Made by a program: the position numbers and the translations under genes
Shown here: piece by piece, positions 40,458 to 51,379 of the stretch
Layout: every line of letters begins with the position of its first letter
How positions within the stretch are numbered: position 1 is the first letter of the stretch
From: Isochrysis galbana
Lineage: Eukaryota > Haptophyta > Isochrysidales > Isochrysidaceae
Direction of reading: 5' to 3'
DNA length: 64,000 bases
Assembly (NCBI GenBank): GCA_018136815.1
Contig: CM030934.1
Span: forward strand, 6,309,698-6,373,697
The notes under the pieces: model-generated
Seen by the model: the letters and a program-made list of their open reading frames with translations, nothing else
What the model was told of the DNA's origin: nothing
Databases searched by the model: none

Positions 40458-42213
40458 TCATTCACCCGTCGCGTCGCCGTCGGCGAGCGGTTTTGTTTTG
40501 AGTGCCTCTTCAAGCTCGCTGTCCCGTGTTGTTTCCCTTTCTTGGTAGAGCCATGTGTAGTATTTCCGCAGCTGGTTGCGAATCTCGTGGTCGTGTCTGG
40601 TCGTCGACCTATCGGAGTCGCCCGGATTTTCCCAGTCGTCGGTGATATAGAGTTCAGGGATAGCTTGGTTCGAGGTCTTGGCGTGAAACCGTCGAAAGAA
40701 TTCCTTTGTCATTTTCTCTTCGTGTTTGAGGGCCTCAAAGGCCGCTTTTCTCGTTGGAGTGAGTTTTGATCTTGTCTCCGCGATTTCACGCTGAAGGCCT
40801 CTAATTTCGTCCAGTTTTTTTGGGTCAGGGGTTTCGTCGGCCAGTTGAATACTGAGGAGGGCCAGCCTGGTGATTAGCGGAGTCGTCGGCGAGAGTTCTT
40901 CTCTGTTCTTCGTAAGCCATAGCAGATAGGAGGCCACCGCCTTCTTCGCGTTGTACCAGGCATCGCCTACTTGATGGTCAGGCGTCTCGGCATTTATGCT
41001 AGCCTTCCAAATATGGTGTATCGTGGCTCTGATTCGCTTGTCGTCGAATAGCTCCGTGTTTATGCGGATGTCGTATTTACGGTCTGGGTTATGGCCTATC
41101 AAGTCGAAGATCCCTACTAAGGGGAGGTGGTCGGACGATCCCTTTCCGGTGAAAAGGGCCGGGTGGGGGCCGATCTTCTGCCATGCTATTGTCGATTTGG
41201 ATGCCGGTGTGTATATACGATCGATTCTTGTCTTGTATGTATCGTGTTCGCTAGCCTCGTGAAGCCTTCGCTGTTGTTGCCATTTACGAGTGTGTGCGCA
41301 TCCATAAAGCCGAGATCCCGCATGGTGTCCCTTAGCAAAAGCCCTCCGGCGTTGCCGTATGTGTCTCCTTCTTGGCGGGTTCGTTAGGGGTAGGCGGTTA
41401 TGTCCCGTTTTTTCTGCCCAAATGTCCCAAAAAAATGTCTCGGGACATCCAAATTTTGCACCCAAATGTCCCATGAAATGTCCATTAGACATGCATAAAT
41501 GTCTAGTCGCGCACTTATGTAGCTGCCACCCCGCCCTCCCGGAAGGCCGGAAGGCAGCTATTGCTATTGCTATTGCTCGCCTGTGGTATAGATAGTAAAC
41601 ATTGCAGCATGTATTGTAGTGTCCTCCACGTCCTCCTCCTCCTCCTCACTACGCTCGCTGATACCTCCATCGCAGGAGGCGTGGGATGTGGCGCGGCGAG
41701 TGCGCACGCGCGGACCTGAGCAAGGGAAGGGGCACTGGTGTGTGAGGCAAGCCGGCGCGCGTGCGGCGTGCACTCAGTAGGCAGGCAATGAGGAGGGTGG
41801 AGGGCGGAGGGTGGAGGGGGGAGGGCGCCCGCACCCATCGCTCCGCGCGCCGCTGCCGAGCTCTGTGAGTCCGAGGTTGCGACAGACGCTGAAATACCAT
41901 TGTAAACGAGCCTGTTATTAACGTAACCAAACCCTACAGTATTGCAGTAGGCGCGAAGAGCGGAACTTTATAACGATATTACGAGTATAACGGTAGAAGC
42001 AGCTCCCGCGCCATTTTCGCGCGCGAACGCCCCCCTGGGGGGCCCAAATGTCCTGGGACATTGCGAAAATGTCCCGTTCCCACAAACCTGCCCAAATGTC
42101 TTGTTTCGGAACGGGACTTGACCGCCTACCCCTAGGGTTCGTGTGTCTCTCAGGGTGTCTTCGACGCAATTAAAGTCGCCCCCTATCAGGGTGTTTACCT
42201 CGGTTCCTCCCAA
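40458..42213 (-). pseudogene. LINE ORF2 fragment: AP-endonuclease and pre-RT region, split by a MITE
   Basis: The minus strand encodes the endonuclease box NTLIGGDFNCVEDTL (42213-42143), then a 750-bp insertion (41385-42134), then GGLLLRDTMRDLGFMDAHT, TRIDRIYTP and the catalytic GSSDHLPLVGIFDL box, followed by a helical linker (IWKASINAETPDHQVGDAWYNAKKAVASYLLW). GGDFN and SDH are hallmarks of the LINE endonuclease. Removing the insertion and one 8-bp duplication restores the frame across the break. A further one-base shift lies near 41250. The reverse transcriptase is absent; the fragment ends at 40458 beside a hairpin motif. A related linker occurs at 47330-47640. Confidence 0.8.
41385..42134. 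mobile_element. 750-bp hAT-type MITE inserted in the LINE endonuclease
   Basis: The ends are inverted: TAGGGGTAGGCGGTTATGTCCCGTT on the left pairs with the complement of the right end, TAGGGGTAGGCGGTCAAGTCCCGTT. Flanks are an 8-bp direct repeat GGGTTCGT (41377-41384 and 42135-42142), the length expected for hAT insertion. The interior has copies of CAAATGTCC and GGGACAT in both orientations and a (TATTGC)n run near 41559. There is no transposase ORF, so it is non-autonomous. A partial copy lies at 46557-46752. Confidence 0.85.
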
Positions 42214-42675
42214 GGAAGGAAACCGAAACTCAAATCCCCGCGTGAGCTCTGCACCCCCGTCTTTACATTCAACGACAAAGGCACACTGATGTTAGGCAAC
42301 AACCTAGCCGCGATAGCCAAATCACTCCAACTAGCGGAAAAGCTAGCATAACCGCGCACAAGCCATAGCGATGCTCCACACACCCGCCCAGCCCCAACCC
42401 TCGGGAACACAGAGGCACGCCGCCCATCTCCTAGGTTCTGAAAGAAGCAGTATAGAAACCGGTAGCCCGATGGTACAGGAGGAAGGAGGGGAACAAACCT
42501 ATCGGGGACCGGTGCACACCGTCTGCTGCAGGAAACCCCACCCACCCAGCCCCTAGGTAGAGCACGAGGGACGGGCCGCAAGGCAGGTGGCGGGGAGTTG
42601 AGAGTGGCGGGCGAGGCCGCAATCGTTAGAGAGCAGAGTCGCGCGCGCGGCGTGATTATTAAGAAGTTTTTTTTA
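42205..42675 (+). mobile_element. Non-LTR retrotransposon 3' end
   Basis: It reads QGRKPKLKSP...LCTPVFTFNDKGTLMLGNNLAAIA...AEKLA to a stop, then about 310 bp of untranslated sequence and a TATTAAGAAG plus T-run end. It matches 27785-28375 throughout, and its untranslated region matches 51822-51950 on the minus strand. The 5' side abuts the LINE endonuclease fragment on the other strand at about 42205, so this copy is 5'-truncated or was broken by a later insertion. Confidence 0.65.
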
Positions 42676-43119
42676 AATGTAGGTAGAGGTTCTAGATAGA
42701 AGATAGAGGTAGGTAGGGGGACGCGCACGATCTTAATGGCTCGAGTTTTTTTTGTGCGCGCGGGGTTTTTTTTTGCGTTCCTTAAGGGAATGTGTTGCGG
42801 ATGCACTTGCGGCACCACAAATTGCTACAAGTTTGACGACAAATTTGGGCAGTCAGCTACAAGAATCCCGCAAGTTTTGCCGACAAATTTGGGCGAATTC
42901 GGCTAAAAATATTTACCTGGCCCTATGTGGTGTGGCAGTTTGGCTCTGGCTCTGCCGCCAGGGCTCTGCTGTCCGTTCGTTCCCTCGCTCGCAGCGGGGG
43001 AGGGGCTGGGCGTTCTTCTCTGTGTCGTTCTTCAGGGATAACCCCGGCCTTGTTGAGACTCTGCAGGTTTCTGGTGCAGGGATTCCTGCACCATGCTGAC
43101 AGCCCCTTTTGAGGGTGTG

Positions 43120-43498
43120 TGGTGTAGACTGGCATGGCCTGAACCTCGTGCTTGCGCACGAGGTCCGTGCCGTGGCGATGTAGGGGCCCAGCCTTGCGGC
43201 TTTCCCTATGGGATGCGGCATTGAGCCGACTTGAGTCATTGGGTGGATGGCCTCTGGTGGCTGAAGGGAGGTGTGAGGTGTGGGTGTTGTTGGCCCTGGT
43301 GGCCATGCTGGCCATGCCGGTGTGGGGCTGTCCGGCGGTGGCACGGGGCGCGTCTCGTACGCACCTTGGTCGGGGTGGCGCTCTCTCGTGGGTGCGATGC
43401 ATCGAGCATGGCCCGATCGTTCGTCGCGGCGGGGGGGGCGGCAGGAGGGGAGGGGAGCGGCGCGCGCTCCATGACCCAATCTTTTTAAAGATAGTTGG
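43120..43498 (-). mobile_element. Palindrome-headed element, 5' part (copy 2)
   Basis: On the minus strand it starts with the hairpin CAACTATCTTTAAAAAGATTG (complement of 43478-43498), then ATG at 43470-43472 and a MERAPLPSPP N-terminus that runs 78 codons. The hairpin sequence differs from copy 1 but keeps the ability to pair. The GC-rich body shares GGCCATGCTGGCCATGCCGG-like blocks with the copy at 17.3-18.1 kb. The left boundary is approximate and no 3' terminus is recognised. Confidence 0.45.
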
Positions 43499-44442
43499 TG
43501 CTGTGTGTGAGAAGTGGATCGTGATTTCAACGAGATATCGACCCTGTCCCAAATCGAGTGAATGGAGTCAGACCACGTGTGTGTTTCAACATGTGAAGCG
43601 TCAAGTTGAGTCAAGTAATCTCCAGGTGACAACGAAAGGTGTTAGCAGGGATGGGGATAATTGAACGCGTTTGGTCTGAGTCTGAGTGAAAAAATGTGAT
43701 ATCGATATCAGCAAGAACGTGTAATAATATTCTCACAAATGACAAATGCAAATTGGAAATGACTTCATTACAACAAAAAATGGAGTATCAAAGAAACATT
43801 AACCGAGAGTCGCATCAAATCGATCGACTCAAGGAACACAGCACATAAAATCTTTGACGCCGACACCAAATACCATCACAAGGATTCGGTAATAAGTTTC
43901 TTCGGTCATTAAAGACACCAGAGTGGGAGGGTGCGCTTGTGTGTGTGTGTGTCGGGGGTACCAAATGAAGGCAAACGACCTAAGTATAAACTTACTTCCG
44001 CAGAGAATGAGAAAGAGAAGTCCGTCGGGGAGAGAACGCTCTCGGCTTACCGGCTGGACCGTCCGCCGCTCTCGGTGGCCTCCCCCCCTCTTGTTTGACA
44101 TAGTGAGTCCGGGTGCAACTTCAGTGAAAGTGCAGCCAGCAACCTCCACCAGCAGATGCTGAAGGTGGCAAAATACCATAGAGCCGTGCCGCCCCTAGTA
44201 GCAAAGCATAGGCCGAATGATCGCAAAACTGGACAGACTAAGCGCAAGCTTCAAGCCATCAAACAGACGAATATAGGAGCAAACTCACACAATCGTCGAA
44301 CAGAGAACAGAAAAACAAACGAGAAGACTGCACAGGGCAGCATGGTATAGTGGAAGTCATTGAGCCGCATTGGGCCACTCCCCTCGAGACGTCATTTTTA
44401 CAGAGCTCACCAGCGCGTTTCAAACAAGAGCATTCTTGCAAC

Positions 44443-45919
44443 TCACCTGCCGACGAGCTTATCAAGCAGAAAGCCGCCGACTGTTTTCGTAGCCTGCGTC
44501 CGCTCCAAGGGGCTGTCACGAAAGCGCTGGTCATCCTCACCTCTCGCGGCCAATTTGCCCAAATGATGGCCACCTTGGCCATGGAGCTGCCGATCCAAAG
44601 CACCACGCTTGAGTTTGCCTGCCTCACCATCAGCTGGCAGTGGCCCAACACCTTTGTCCGGATGGCCTCCGTGGTGCATTTTGATAACTCCCTTCCCTCC
44701 AACATCCTTGGCATTAGGCTGCTTTGACTCTAGAACCTGATCAACAGTGTTGCCAAGATACCATTTGCCAATCTTTTTCAGGAGGTTCACCTTGTTCTGG
44801 AAGCCACGAGCTGCTGTTAGATGTGTTACTGCATGGTTCGCATCGTACGGTAGGAGTGCAAAGAGGATCCTCGGTGCAATTGCGAAAGAGTCGTTGGATG
44901 GTGGTAGCAGCCAGTACTTGTACCTGGCTTGGTGGTCAAGCGGAGTAGTTGGCCATGGCACCTGCACCGTCGCCGTTTTAGAGCGCTGCCAAAATATCCG
45001 TCGGAGCATGCGAAGTTCTCCCGCCTCAGGCAACTTTTGAAAGGACAAACCATCAGAAGTCGAGTGATACTTAGTCTGAGCTTCATACTGAAATGTGCTG
45101 CTTAGCCATGTACGGTTTTTTAGGACAGCGGAGACGACGGCGTCATTCAAAAGCGTCTGGTCATCAGAGTTCGCCTAAGACGAGGGCATGCAGATTGATA
45201 AGTGTCAGTGATGAGCATGGGCTGAGCACTGTCTGGTTGTGGAGCGGTGCCTTGGGCCGTGGGCGGCGCACGTAATATGGTGGACGGGCGTAGTGAACAA
45301 TTTTCCCTGTGATATCCGGATAATGCTGGAAGAGCTGAACACGCCACGCAACCTCAGCGAGAATATCTCTCGCCTCGAGAGAACCAGGACGAGCATAGAG
45401 CATTCCAGCGTTGCAAATGTCAGTATCTCCCATGATGACGAGGGACGACGGCATCATGCGAAGTACTGGGAATGGGTCGTGCTGCCAGATCGTGTCGGTG
45501 TCCGCTTGGATCACAGAGAAGCCATTTGACACCAGCGACAAGAGGTATGCCTTCTTGACGTAGTAAAAGCGAAACCTCCAGTCCCAGAATTGGCGCATCG
45601 AATCGGAGTGCGCGGGGGCCTTGAGCAGGACGCGCGATGACCAGTAACATGGGTTGCGCGTGAAACTGGCGCACGTCTCGGCGGAATCGGCGAGCAGTAG
45701 CACATTCCTTCCAAGTCCAATGGTGTCGAGCGAGGCGATGGTGTTGAGAGTCATCTCGATGGATGTCCGGTCAGGCCCGCTCGCCAGCATGACCAGCTCA
45801 CGATGGAGCGCTCCGGAGGTAAAAACGGGGCGTGCGACAGCGTCGGCGGCACGCAGGAGCGCGTGCGGCGACTCGATGTCCCCGAAAGGCGCGATCTGCA
45901 CGGCAGACGGCCCGGACAT
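44443..45919 (-). CDS. Nucleotide-diphospho-sugar transferase family glycosyltransferase, two exons
   Basis: Exon 1 is 45919-45230 and exon 2 is 45174-44443, with a 55-nt intron starting GTGCTC and ending CTTAG and a CTGAC branch-like site. The product has 473 residues. It matches the Nucleotid_trans (PF03407-type) fold: VMLASGPDRTSIEMTLNTI, NVLLLADSAETC, KAYLLSLVSNGFSVIQADTDTIWQHDPF with the metal-binding DTD at 140-142, and CNAGMLYARP. The intron join gives NQTANSDDQTLLNDAV, matching the conserved DDQ region and so supporting the splice. Exon 2 adds the WPTTPL...KYWLLPP and LTAARGFQNKVNLLK segments; the last ~90 residues are of doubtful composition. There is no signal peptide at ATG 45919, although an anchor may be lost upstream. 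It probably glycosylates a wall or Golgi acceptor. Confidence 0.75.
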
Positions 45920-45955
45920 CGCGGCGCGACCCCTAGACAACCTGCCTGTGCGCCC

Positions 45956-46132
<177 letters not shown>

Positions 46133-46204
46133 AAGTGGACCATCGTTCTACTGCTATTCACCATTCAGTTTTAAAATCACATCGTTACTAAGATTCATGT
46201 AAAA

Positions 46205-46450
46205 AAACATTCTTGAAGGTGTCCGCTTAGCTTAAAAAATATTGAAGGTGCCCGCTACGCTTCTAGTGACTCACACCCCTCCGGTATCGCGCTCGCCATC
46301 GCCTAAGCCCCACACTCTCACCCCCGCACCCACTACCTCCCCTAAGGGCTAAGGGGGGTGGGCCCGCGTGCACGATACGAACGACGGGCCACGGGCCAGG
46401 GGCCAAGGGCCAGGGGCCAGGGGGCCAGACGGGGGGGGGCGGGCTGGGGC
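46205..46450 (+). repeat. Dispersed repeat, copy A (inverted copy at 59465)
   Basis: Shares GACTCACACCCCTCCGGTAT, CTCGCCATCGCC and CCCACACTCTCACCCCCGC with the complement of 59465-59650. Next to it is a run of GGGCCA(R)GG units (46386-46428). It has no coding capacity. Confidence 0.75.
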
Positions 46451-46556
46451 AGGCCTGTCAGCTATATTCTGTAGACAAACGCAAACGTGAGTGCTGCTCA
46501 CCTTACTTATTATACTGTCTCTCGATTCCGAATCCATTCCCGGGGTCTTTTGGGTC

Positions 46557-46752
46557 TAGGGGTAGGCGGTTATGTCGTCCCGTTTTTTCTGCCCAAATGT
46601 CCCCAAAAAATGTCTCGGGACATCCAAATTTTGCACCCAAATGTCCCCTGAAATGTCCATTAGACATGCCTGAATGTAAAGTCGCGCACTTATGTAGCTG
46701 CCACCCCGCCCTCCCGGAAGGCAGCTATGGCTATTGCTCGCCCGTGGTATAG
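46557..46752 (+). mobile_element. hAT-type MITE, left-end fragment
   Basis: Begins TAGGGGTAGGCGGTTATG and follows 41385-41580 almost base for base through the GCTATTGCTCGCC block, then diverges. The right end and its duplication are missing. Confidence 0.8.
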
Positions 46753-47329
46753 CGGTCAGCCGGTTCCGTCCTACATTGTAGGACCGCGTCCTACGATTTC
46801 CATGCATTCGTAGGACTCTTGCCTTTAGTTAGTGCCTCAAGGATAGCTTAGGTTCAAGAATCTGGGCTTCCCACCAACTAAACCAATTCACATCTTTCCC
46901 TCCCATACACCATACAGTGTTGGGGCAACAGTACTGGCACCAGTGTTTGGCGCCAGTGCCAGTTCCATCTCAACTGGCAACTGGCGCCAGCTCGCCAGTT
47001 CTCAGCAAATAATGAGCGATGTAAAAAAAAAAGAAAGGAAGCAAAAACTACAAGTAAGGAGCTGTGGGTTGCCATTGGTCAGCCCCTACGTCGCGGACGT
47101 AGGAGGCCGACCAGATTCGAACCATGTGCCGCCGACGTCACGTAGATTCTCGTCGCCATCGGCATAGTCGTCAAAAGGGTCGGCTGCTTCGGGTCCACTA
47201 CTGCAGCGCTCGTTGCCGCCCTCTTCCTCTTCGTCCCCGTCTGTTGGCCCGCATCTCCTCCCCGCCGAGTTTGCTGGCGGGCGAGCCGAGAAGCTGCTGC
47301 CGTGCGTCCTGTGCCGCCGTGCGTCGCAC

Positions 47330-47640
47330 TCGTCCCCCCTTCCTCCCGGTCGCACATCGTTGAGCTCTATCCCAATCAATGCAAGCTCTTCGACGGCTTT
47401 TGCTATCTCCTGTTGCTCTTTGTTCTGTCTTGTTGCCCATAGGAGGTAAGTTGCCGCCGCCCTTTTCGCGTTGCCCCACGCGTCGTCCACGTCATCGTCA
47501 GGTGTCTCAGGTTTTATGTGGCTTCTCCATAGATGTGTTATCACTCTCCGTGTGTCTTCCGCGCCTAAGAGTTCGCTGTCGATTCGCACGTCGTATGTGC
47601 GTCCGGGTTTGAACCCCCCGGAGTAAGGAAGAGTTTGTGA
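47330..47640 (-). pseudogene. LINE ORF2 linker fragment
   Basis: The minus strand encodes GRTYDVRIDSELLGAEDTR, ITHLWRSHIKPETPDDDV, DDAWGNAKRAAATYLLW and EELALIGIELND. These align with the linker of the LINE at 40.5-41.1 kb (YDIRINTEL, IWKASINAETPDHQVGDAW, AVASYLLW) at roughly half identity, so this is a second, diverged copy. It ends about 40 bp before the start of the next plus-strand gene. Confidence 0.7.
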
Positions 47641-47677
47641 AGTCGTGCTGAAGTTTCCCTGTCGGGGTGCCGCGGAG

Positions 47678-48728
47678 ATGGAGATGCTGCGCCTCGTATT
47701 TCTACTTCTGCTCTCCTCCCTCTCGTCTGGGCTTGCGCTGAAGGCGAGCGGTCCGGTGATGCGGGTTGTGCCGATGCAGACGCGCTCGAGAACCTCGCCA
47801 CTCCTCCTCCTCTCTAAGCTCAAGCGCGCGCCTCCTCCTCCACCGGCGTTGGCACCCACGCCGAAGGAAAGAGGTTTCGGAGGAGCGCTTCAACGGCTGC
47901 AAGGCTCGCCCACGCGCGCTGTCATGGCTCTTGTGTACGTCTGTGCGCTGTACTACGTCGTGGGCGGTGGCGCGCCCCCCGCCCAACCCGAGCAGACCGT
48001 GGCGCTCATCCAGGAGTGCGTCGACCCCGCATCGATCCCGTCCATCTTCTTCGTTGTCTTCAACTCGCTCGGAATCATGCCCGCGCTATACGCTGCGACT
48101 CTGCTACCAGGCGCAAAGAATCAGTCGCCTCTGCCAGCTGCACCGTTTTTGGCCGCGGCCTTTTTTGCTGGGTATGGCGCTACGGGGCCATACCTTGCGC
48201 TGCGCCAGCCTCGGACCGAGCCAGTCGCCCGCAGCGACCTCGGGTTCATTGCTCGCACCATCACGGAGTCGCGGCTGTTTGGCGGAACAATGGTGCTCAC
48301 CTCACTCCTTCTTCTATCCAAGCTGCTTGCCATCGAGGATTGGGATGCGGTGCGCTTCGGGCCGTAGTGACTGTGGCTTGGCCACTCTGGTAATATGCCG
48401 AGTGGTGTGCTAGTCCATGTGTTCAACAGTGCAGCTCAGCACTCATGGATAGATTTCCATTCCGTCTCCCTGCCCACAGGCCATCTCCGTGTACCGTAAG
48501 CTCTTCGACTCCAGCCAACTCGTCAACGTCTCCTCCTTTGACCTTCTTGTACTCTCTGCCTTCTTTTTTGAGCCAGCGCGTGAGGACATGCAGCGGCGTG
48601 GTTGGTATGCTGCACCTAGCGAGCAACCCACCACAATTGAAATCCTCCGACTCGCAAGCTTCTGTGCCGTCCCGGTGCTCGGCCCCGCCCTGTATGTGTT
48701 GTTGCGGCCATCACTCCCTAAAGAGTGA
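47678..48728 (+). CDS. Plastid-type multi-pass membrane protein, two exons
   Basis: Exon 1 is 47678-48349 and exon 2 is 48480-48728, with a 130-nt intron (GTGCGC...CACAG). The product has 306 residues. The start MEMLRLVFLLLLSSLSSGLA is a signal peptide; the following basic, Ser-rich stretch (MRVVPMQTRSRTSPLLLLSKL) resembles a transit peptide. The mature part has about five hydrophobic segments: TRAVMALVYVCALYYVV, SIFFVVFNSLGIMPALYAATLLPG, AAPFLAAAFFAGYGATGPYLALRQP, MVLTSLLLLSKLLA, and FCAVPVLGPALYVLL. The FNSLGIMP...PF...GPYLALR layout resembles plastid membrane proteins of unknown function in phototrophs, from memory. It may act in the thylakoid or envelope; no catalytic motif is visible. 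Confidence 0.7.
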
Positions 48729-49407
48729 CTTATTTCGCGCGAGGCCACAGAGAGAACAGGAAGGGGGGAGTGCTTGGGTCCACGATCATGATGTTGGCCG
48801 AAAACACATGAACAGTGGGCGCGTACCTTGCTAGCAAAGTACACGGACACAACACCAGCACCCATTTGGCCTAAGGCGCCTCGAGCATCCTAAAGCAAAC
48901 TGTCGACCTAGGATGAACAAGGTAATAAATTGTGTTGCGGGTAGGGGGAGTCCATCCCCACGCTCGAGAGGGCCTGTTCCCTCCTCCCGCCCACCGGGGT
49001 CGCAGCATTCCCCCCCCCCCCCTCTGAAGCGGCAGAGTTTCTGGTGCGGTGTACATAGGGCGTTGTCTTCCGAAAAGACGCCGAGTTGTGAGCTTTTCAA
49101 TATGAAGTGGCCATCCGGAAGTGCCCGCGATGTCGGGTAGAGCGCCCGTCTTTCCCATGGTCGACAAGTGGCAAACGGGCGGGCTGCGCGTGAGGAGCGA
49201 CGCGTAAGCGGCGGTGTTGAGCGTAAGAGGCGGTGTCGAGCGTGAGTTCTAAACAAGTCACGAAACACAGCACATACCCACACACACACCTTTACTGTGT
49301 CCGCGTCATGTGACCACCGTCCGCACAACACAGCGCGGTAAAGGTAGCCCTAGCGCGTTGACGACTGCGTGCAGCTGATCCGACGACAGAGACCTGAGCG
49401 TGTTGAG
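48729..49407. other. No gene recognised
   Basis: A 14-C tract lies at about 49010-49022. The stretch from 49140 to 49290 has two short GAGCGTRAG... repetitions. Nothing is supported as coding. Confidence 0.4.
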
Positions 49408-49869
49408 CTATTCGGCGGCGCTCTCGGGAGCGCGCACCCGCGGATGATGCGTGAGGAAGGCCAGGTGCCACTCGCGGCTCACCTCCTTGGCCGTCTCGTG
49501 GTTGGCAAAGTAAGTAGAGTCGTCCAACTCTTCGACGAGCTCTCCGTCGGCCGGCTTCCAGTGTGCATGACCCGTGTTGCCACTCGTGGCGAGACAGATG
49601 CGGACGTGATCGTGCATGCAAGCCGACGCAAACTCGTGCCCATGGCGCAGAACAAAGGGCGTGCTGGCGCGGGGTTTGCCGTCGTCGACCGGCCCTCCGC
49701 GCCACCACACGCCGAGGCATCTCGCGCAGAACTGCCCCTCGCAGCTGTCGCAGTTGATTGTGCAGCATTGCTCAAAGTCGATGGGCATGGGGAGGCCGCA
49801 GGGGTCACACGCCGAATGTGCGCAATCGGGGCGACCATGGCACGGCGCTGGGTTCTTCCTGGGAAGCAA
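49408..49869 (-). CDS. Cysteine/histidine-rich hypothetical protein
   Basis: The 153-residue frame is rich in Cys and His in its first 100 residues: CHGRPDCAHSACDPC, CCTINCDSCEGQFCARCLG, HGHEFASACMHDHVRIC. The spacing CDSC-x4-CARC suggests zinc binding similar to IBR/RING-like fingers. The C-terminal part is acidic and helical (ETAKEVSREWHLAFL). A separate frame upstream on the same strand (50102-49896, MACVPHVDMGSG) could be a first exon, but I found no convincing splice pair. The gene could also be a fragment of a longer zinc-finger gene or transposon. Confidence 0.4.
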   Translation of the reverse strand: MLPRKNPAPCHGRPDCAHSACDPCGLPMPIDFEQCCTINCDSCEGQFCARCLGVWWRGGPVDDGKPRASTPFVLRHGHEFASACMHDHVRICLATSGNTGHAHWKPADGELVEELDDSTYFANHETAKEVSREWHLAFLTHHPRVRAPESAAE

Positions 49870-50149
49870 AGCAGTGCAAGCGCTTTGTGCGCTAGCTACG
49901 CTCTTCGCAATTTGTGGGTGGGCATGCCCTGACCCGACCGCCGATCAGCGAAAGGAATGAGCTCACTGCCGTCGAGGGGTTTCAAAACGCACGTAGCTGG
50001 CTCGGCTGGGTACACAGTGCGGCCAGTGGGCTGGCCATCCACAAACTGCGTGTAGCAGCGCTTTGCGCCACTTCCCATGTCCACATGTGGGACACATGCC
50101 ATGCCCTCTCATTGATAAGGCCACGCACGCGCGTTGACTAGCGCGCATT

Positions 50150-50291
50150 AAGCTTGGGTGCGTCGTCAGCGCGTTGGCGCTTCGGCAACATGGGCGTGTC
50201 CATGGGGTACATCGCCCATACTGCTGGTCGTGACGGCAGGAGAGGAGGGGAGCGGCGCGCGCTCCATGAACCTATCATTTTAACGATAGTT
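50150..50291 (-). mobile_element. Palindrome-headed element, 5' fragment (copy 3)
   Basis: The minus strand starts with AACTATCGTTAAAATGATAGG (hairpin, complement of 50269-50291), then ATG 50265-50267 and MERAPLPSPPAVTT. Its GGAGCGCGCGCCGCTCCCC start is identical in kind to copy 2. Only about 140 bp are recognisable. Confidence 0.45.
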
Positions 50292-50578
50292 GACATGTTG
50301 ACATCGGCCGGCCCTAGACTAGAGCTAGAGCGGACTGTGAATGAGATGAGATATTCCTCGCTGAGATGAGAAATTGGTTTGACGCCTTATCGGCGTGAAC
50401 CAACCCTACGCCTCCACCCAGTCGGAGTCGGAGGCATCCACCCCGCCAGACACCGCCAGTGAGAGGAGGGGAAGAGGGGGCGAGGGGACGAGAGATAGCG
50501 GGATAGCGGGAGAGATTGCACGGAGAAGGAGTTGGTGGGTAGACAGGCGCGCCTCCCCTCTGTCACTCCGCTCTTCCT

Positions 50579-51379
50579 TTGGAGCTGAGCCCTCATCTGA
50601 TGGCCGCGCCCGTGAGGCCTCTGAAGGGGGGGCTGGAGCCCGCCAACACGAGCAGCGAGGCGGCGCACGCGGTGAGGTTACAAAAGTGCTGGCGTGGTGC
50701 TCGGGCCCGCCGCGTGTGGACCGATCTGCTGCTGCAAAGCACTGTGGCCGCACTGCAGAGCACCAGCTCAACCACATTGGGCACTGGCGATGATGACACA
50801 GAACAGTTGCAATACCGCTCCTGCTCGGTCGTCTTGTCCAGCGCCTCTCTGGACGAGGGTCCTTCTTTAGAAGAGGCGCGTGCCATGGCGCAGGAGGCGG
50901 CGCGGAGCGCAATGCACGGTATGAATGGCAGTAGCCCTCATTCATGTGATCCCGCTCAACGGCCTTGTGACAGAAGTGTGCCTGCCGTCGAACTTCCCTG
51001 CGGCTCCTGTGATCGGAGTGACAATGCCCTCAGCCCATGTGAGCAACCTGAGGAGGCAAGCTCCAACACCGGAGGGCCCACATCCGTTTTTGTCCCTCAA
51101 GAAGAACCCGACACTGGTGTAGGGGCACTTCATTTCACCGCTGAATCGGCGAAGGGGATGAGCCTTAAAGAATTGCGTGAGCTCATGGGGGTCTTGATGC
51201 GACTTACCATCAACCGCAATGCTGTGTTAGTCGATTTATTACAAAAACGCGACGAGCTGCTTCATGAACGAGAATACCGAGAGCAGCTTGTCCAACAGCT
51301 ACTTGCCCAGGTCAATAATTCGCAAGCATTACGCGGCAAGAAGAAATCGATCTCAGCCGCGTCCATTAGGGCAAAATAG
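50579..51379 (+). CDS. IQ-motif protein with C-terminal coiled coil
   Basis: The 266-residue ORF has an IQ-like calmodulin-binding motif near residues 31-46 (AVRLQKCWRGARARRVW), a Ser/Thr/Cys-rich middle, and a helical C-terminus: MSLKELRELMGVLMRLTINRN, then LLQKRDELLHEREYREQLVQQLLAQVN, likely a coiled coil. The pairing of one IQ motif with a conserved helical tail suggests a calmodulin-regulated cytoskeletal or flagellar scaffold, by inference. The ATG at 50579 is preferred because an MAAPVRP start lies seven codons later and both leave the IQ motif intact. It is a single exon. I do not recognise a named family. Confidence 0.6.
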   Translation: MELSPHLMAAPVRPLKGGLEPANTSSEAAHAVRLQKCWRGARARRVWTDLLLQSTVAALQSTSSTTLGTGDDDTEQLQYRSCSVVLSSASLDEGPSLEEARAMAQEAARSAMHGMNGSSPHSCDPAQRPCDRSVPAVELPCGSCDRSDNALSPCEQPEEASSNTGGPTSVFVPQEEPDTGVGALHFTAESAKGMSLKELRELMGVLMRLTINRNAVLVDLLQKRDELLHEREYREQLVQQLLAQVNNSQALRGKKKSISAASIRAK

